Assembly: GCA_050180235.1 (NCBI GenBank)
Contig: JBFXEJ010000124.1
Coordinates: 1 to 16,841 of the forward strand
Origin: JAABRU01 sp050180235
Lineage (GTDB): Bacteria; Desulfobacterota; Desulfobacteria; Desulfobacterales; Desulfococcaceae
Direction: 5' to 3'
DNA: 16,841 nt
Part shown: one piece after another, positions 15,986 through 16,841 of the stretch
Numbering within the stretch: the stretch's first letter is position 1
Layout: each line of letters starts with the position of its first letter
Translations under genes and position numbers: made by a program
Notes under the pieces: model-generated
The model's input: the letters and a program-made list of their open reading frames with translations, nothing else
Told to the model about the DNA's origin: nothing
The model's database searches: none

Positions 15986-16096
15986 AATTATCCTCCTATC
16001 ATATTATTTGTTTTAAGGACAATTATAATACATAATATCAAAGATCTAAAGAGTCAGATAAAAAGTTTAAATCAGTTCATAGAAAAATAGGGAAAA

Positions 16097-16387
16097 ATGG
16101 ATAAAAAATATGTTGCAAAGACTATTATTGGGATTCTTATTTCATGTTTACTCTTTTTTCTGACAGTAATTTTTACGGAAGGTGAAAATTCAGGTGCTAA
16201 TACGCAAAGCATTATAATTTTTTTAATTGTATTATCCAGTTTTATGGTGGGTTTCGTCTTAATTTTGGCTTATCTTGAGACGAAAGTTGCAAACCCACGT
16301 TTGATGAATGCCAGAATACTTATGTTTTCAGGTCTGATTATCGCCATCGTGTCAATTCTCAAAACATGTAGGGATGTTGTTAAATAA
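16097..16387 (+). CDS. Small three-helix membrane protein, unknown
   Basis: 96 residues, not recognised. Three hydrophobic segments at about 8-27, 38-59 and 71-87 are separated by polar loops (TEGENSGANTQS; ETKVANPRLMNAR). A modest AGGGA sits six bases before the ATG, and TATAAT at 16024-16029 may be part of a promoter. The short charged C-terminus ends CRDVVK. Codon use is AT-rich like the rest of this end of the window, consistent with acquired DNA. No function can be assigned. Confidence 0.6.
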   Translation: MDKKYVAKTIIGILISCLLFFLTVIFTEGENSGANTQSIIIFLIVLSSFMVGFVLILAYLETKVANPRLMNARILMFSGLIIAIVSILKTCRDVVK

Positions 16388-16584
16388 AGCAAATAGGGTG
16401 ATCAGCGAAGCGTAACGCACCGCAGGGTAGACAGGTGTCTGATACCAATTCTCCATTGAAAATATGCTGATCCGATTCCGGAGTGCCAAAATGAAGTGAA
16501 ACGGAATTTTGGCCGGATTTTCATCAATCATTTCAGTGTCTCAAACTTTCAGTTCGGGACTCCTTCGCCCTTAACGCAAGGGTA
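16388..16584. repeat. Repeat-rich intergenic region
   Basis: No gene is seen. GATCAGCGAAGCGTAACGCA (16399-16418) resembles a dispersed bacterial repeat. ATACCAATTCTCCATTGA (16442-16459) is a solo end of the 92-bp element family, and its next 12 bases also match. CCAAAAT (16486-16492) and ATTTTGG (16506-16512) form a small hairpin. The remainder is unassigned. Confidence 0.45.
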
Positions 16585-16722
16585 AGGTGATTTCCATTAA
16601 AGATTATACCGTTTTTCGCAGGGCGGGCACGGCTTTTTGTGCCCGCCGTCCTGCTGAAACGGTGGGCACAAAAAGCCGTGCCCACCCTGCAATGATGGTA
16701 CATTTTTTCATGGAAATCGCCT
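16585..16722 (-). repeat. 138-bp palindromic element, copy 2 (inverted)
   Basis: This is the reverse complement of the element at 7414-7551, same length, differing by about three bases by eye. One change is in a terminal repeat (TCGCCT instead of TCACCT) and one is in a central arm. The ends extend to GTAAGG...CCTTAC here. As with copy 1, the central arms form a long hairpin and no credible protein is encoded. Confidence 0.85.
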
Positions 16723-16841
16723 TACGGGGTTCCTTTCTGACGTCCATGAGACAGCGGTGATCCGTTCCGTGAAAAGGATTGAACGCACTGCCGCAAAGGT
16801 CATTCATACTGAAAAAAACAGACAGATTTCCCGTGATTAAG
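16723..16841. other. Window end, unassigned
   Basis: A plus-strand frame is open through this stretch to TAA 16838-16840 and ends with basic residues (VIRSVKRIERTAAKVIHTEK), but its upstream part would have to run through the palindromic element. It may be the tail of a gene interrupted by that element; I cannot identify it. Confidence 0.25.

Noticed and set aside
16604..16807. 67-residue minus-strand frame
   Set aside because: Most of it is the hairpin of the 138-bp element; the encoded peptide simply mirrors the palindrome.
16727..16840. C-terminal transposase fragment at the window end
   Set aside because: The frame is open and basic in composition, but I could not match it to a family and it has no independent support.

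Overview
This window looks like a stretch of chromosome from an anaerobic, probably sulfate-reducing Desulfobacterota bacterium (formerly Deltaproteobacteria; Desulfonema-like is my guess). That is inferred from gene content, not from a search: a selenocysteine formate dehydrogenase, an FmdE-molybdopterin-binding fusion, a one-domain ModE regulator, a 3-hydroxybutyrate-oligomer hydrolase, IS982-type DNA and many short dispersed repeats. Protein genes are of intermediate GC; the repeat-rich gaps and the last 2.5 kb are AT-richer.

Region 1 (1-600) has no convincing gene but holds an attC-like integron recombination site (425-475), followed by C/G-rich hairpins that probably terminate fdhA.

Region 2 (600-6128) is a formate dehydrogenase / molybdenum-tungsten cofactor module. 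fdhA (minus strand) is one gene split only by an in-frame TGA, which reads as selenocysteine and is followed at once by a bacterial SECIS hairpin. Next come a minus-strand FmdE-zinc ribbon-MoeA-like fusion and a divergent plus-strand ModE-type regulator. Two nearly identical 24-bp palindromes resembling ModE boxes lie upstream of fdhA and between the fusion gene and modE. In each of the three predicted promoters the -35 hexamer lies inside the box, which suggests a small autoregulated metal/cofactor regulon.

Region 3 (6225-8608) has an orphan HlyD-family lipoprotein with its own terminator, a repeat-filled gap containing a 138-bp palindromic element and a 92-bp element with terminal inverted repeats, then a minus-strand pair: hotdog thioesterase and diacylglycerol kinase.

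Region 4 (9013-14587) has an overlapping pair of uncharacterised genes, a DUF2868-type membrane protein and a DUF3482-type GTPase, followed by a large 3HB-oligomer hydrolase. Just upstream of the hydrolase is an AT-rich stub that looks like the N-terminus of an M15 dipeptidase, frame-broken exactly at the hydrolase start.

Region 5 (14588-16841) is a graveyard of mobile DNA: a frameshifted small secreted protein, a DUF4160 N-terminal stub, an IS982-like transposase, the N-terminal stub of another (probably transposase) gene, a small three-helix membrane protein, and a second, inverted copy of the 138-bp palindromic element.
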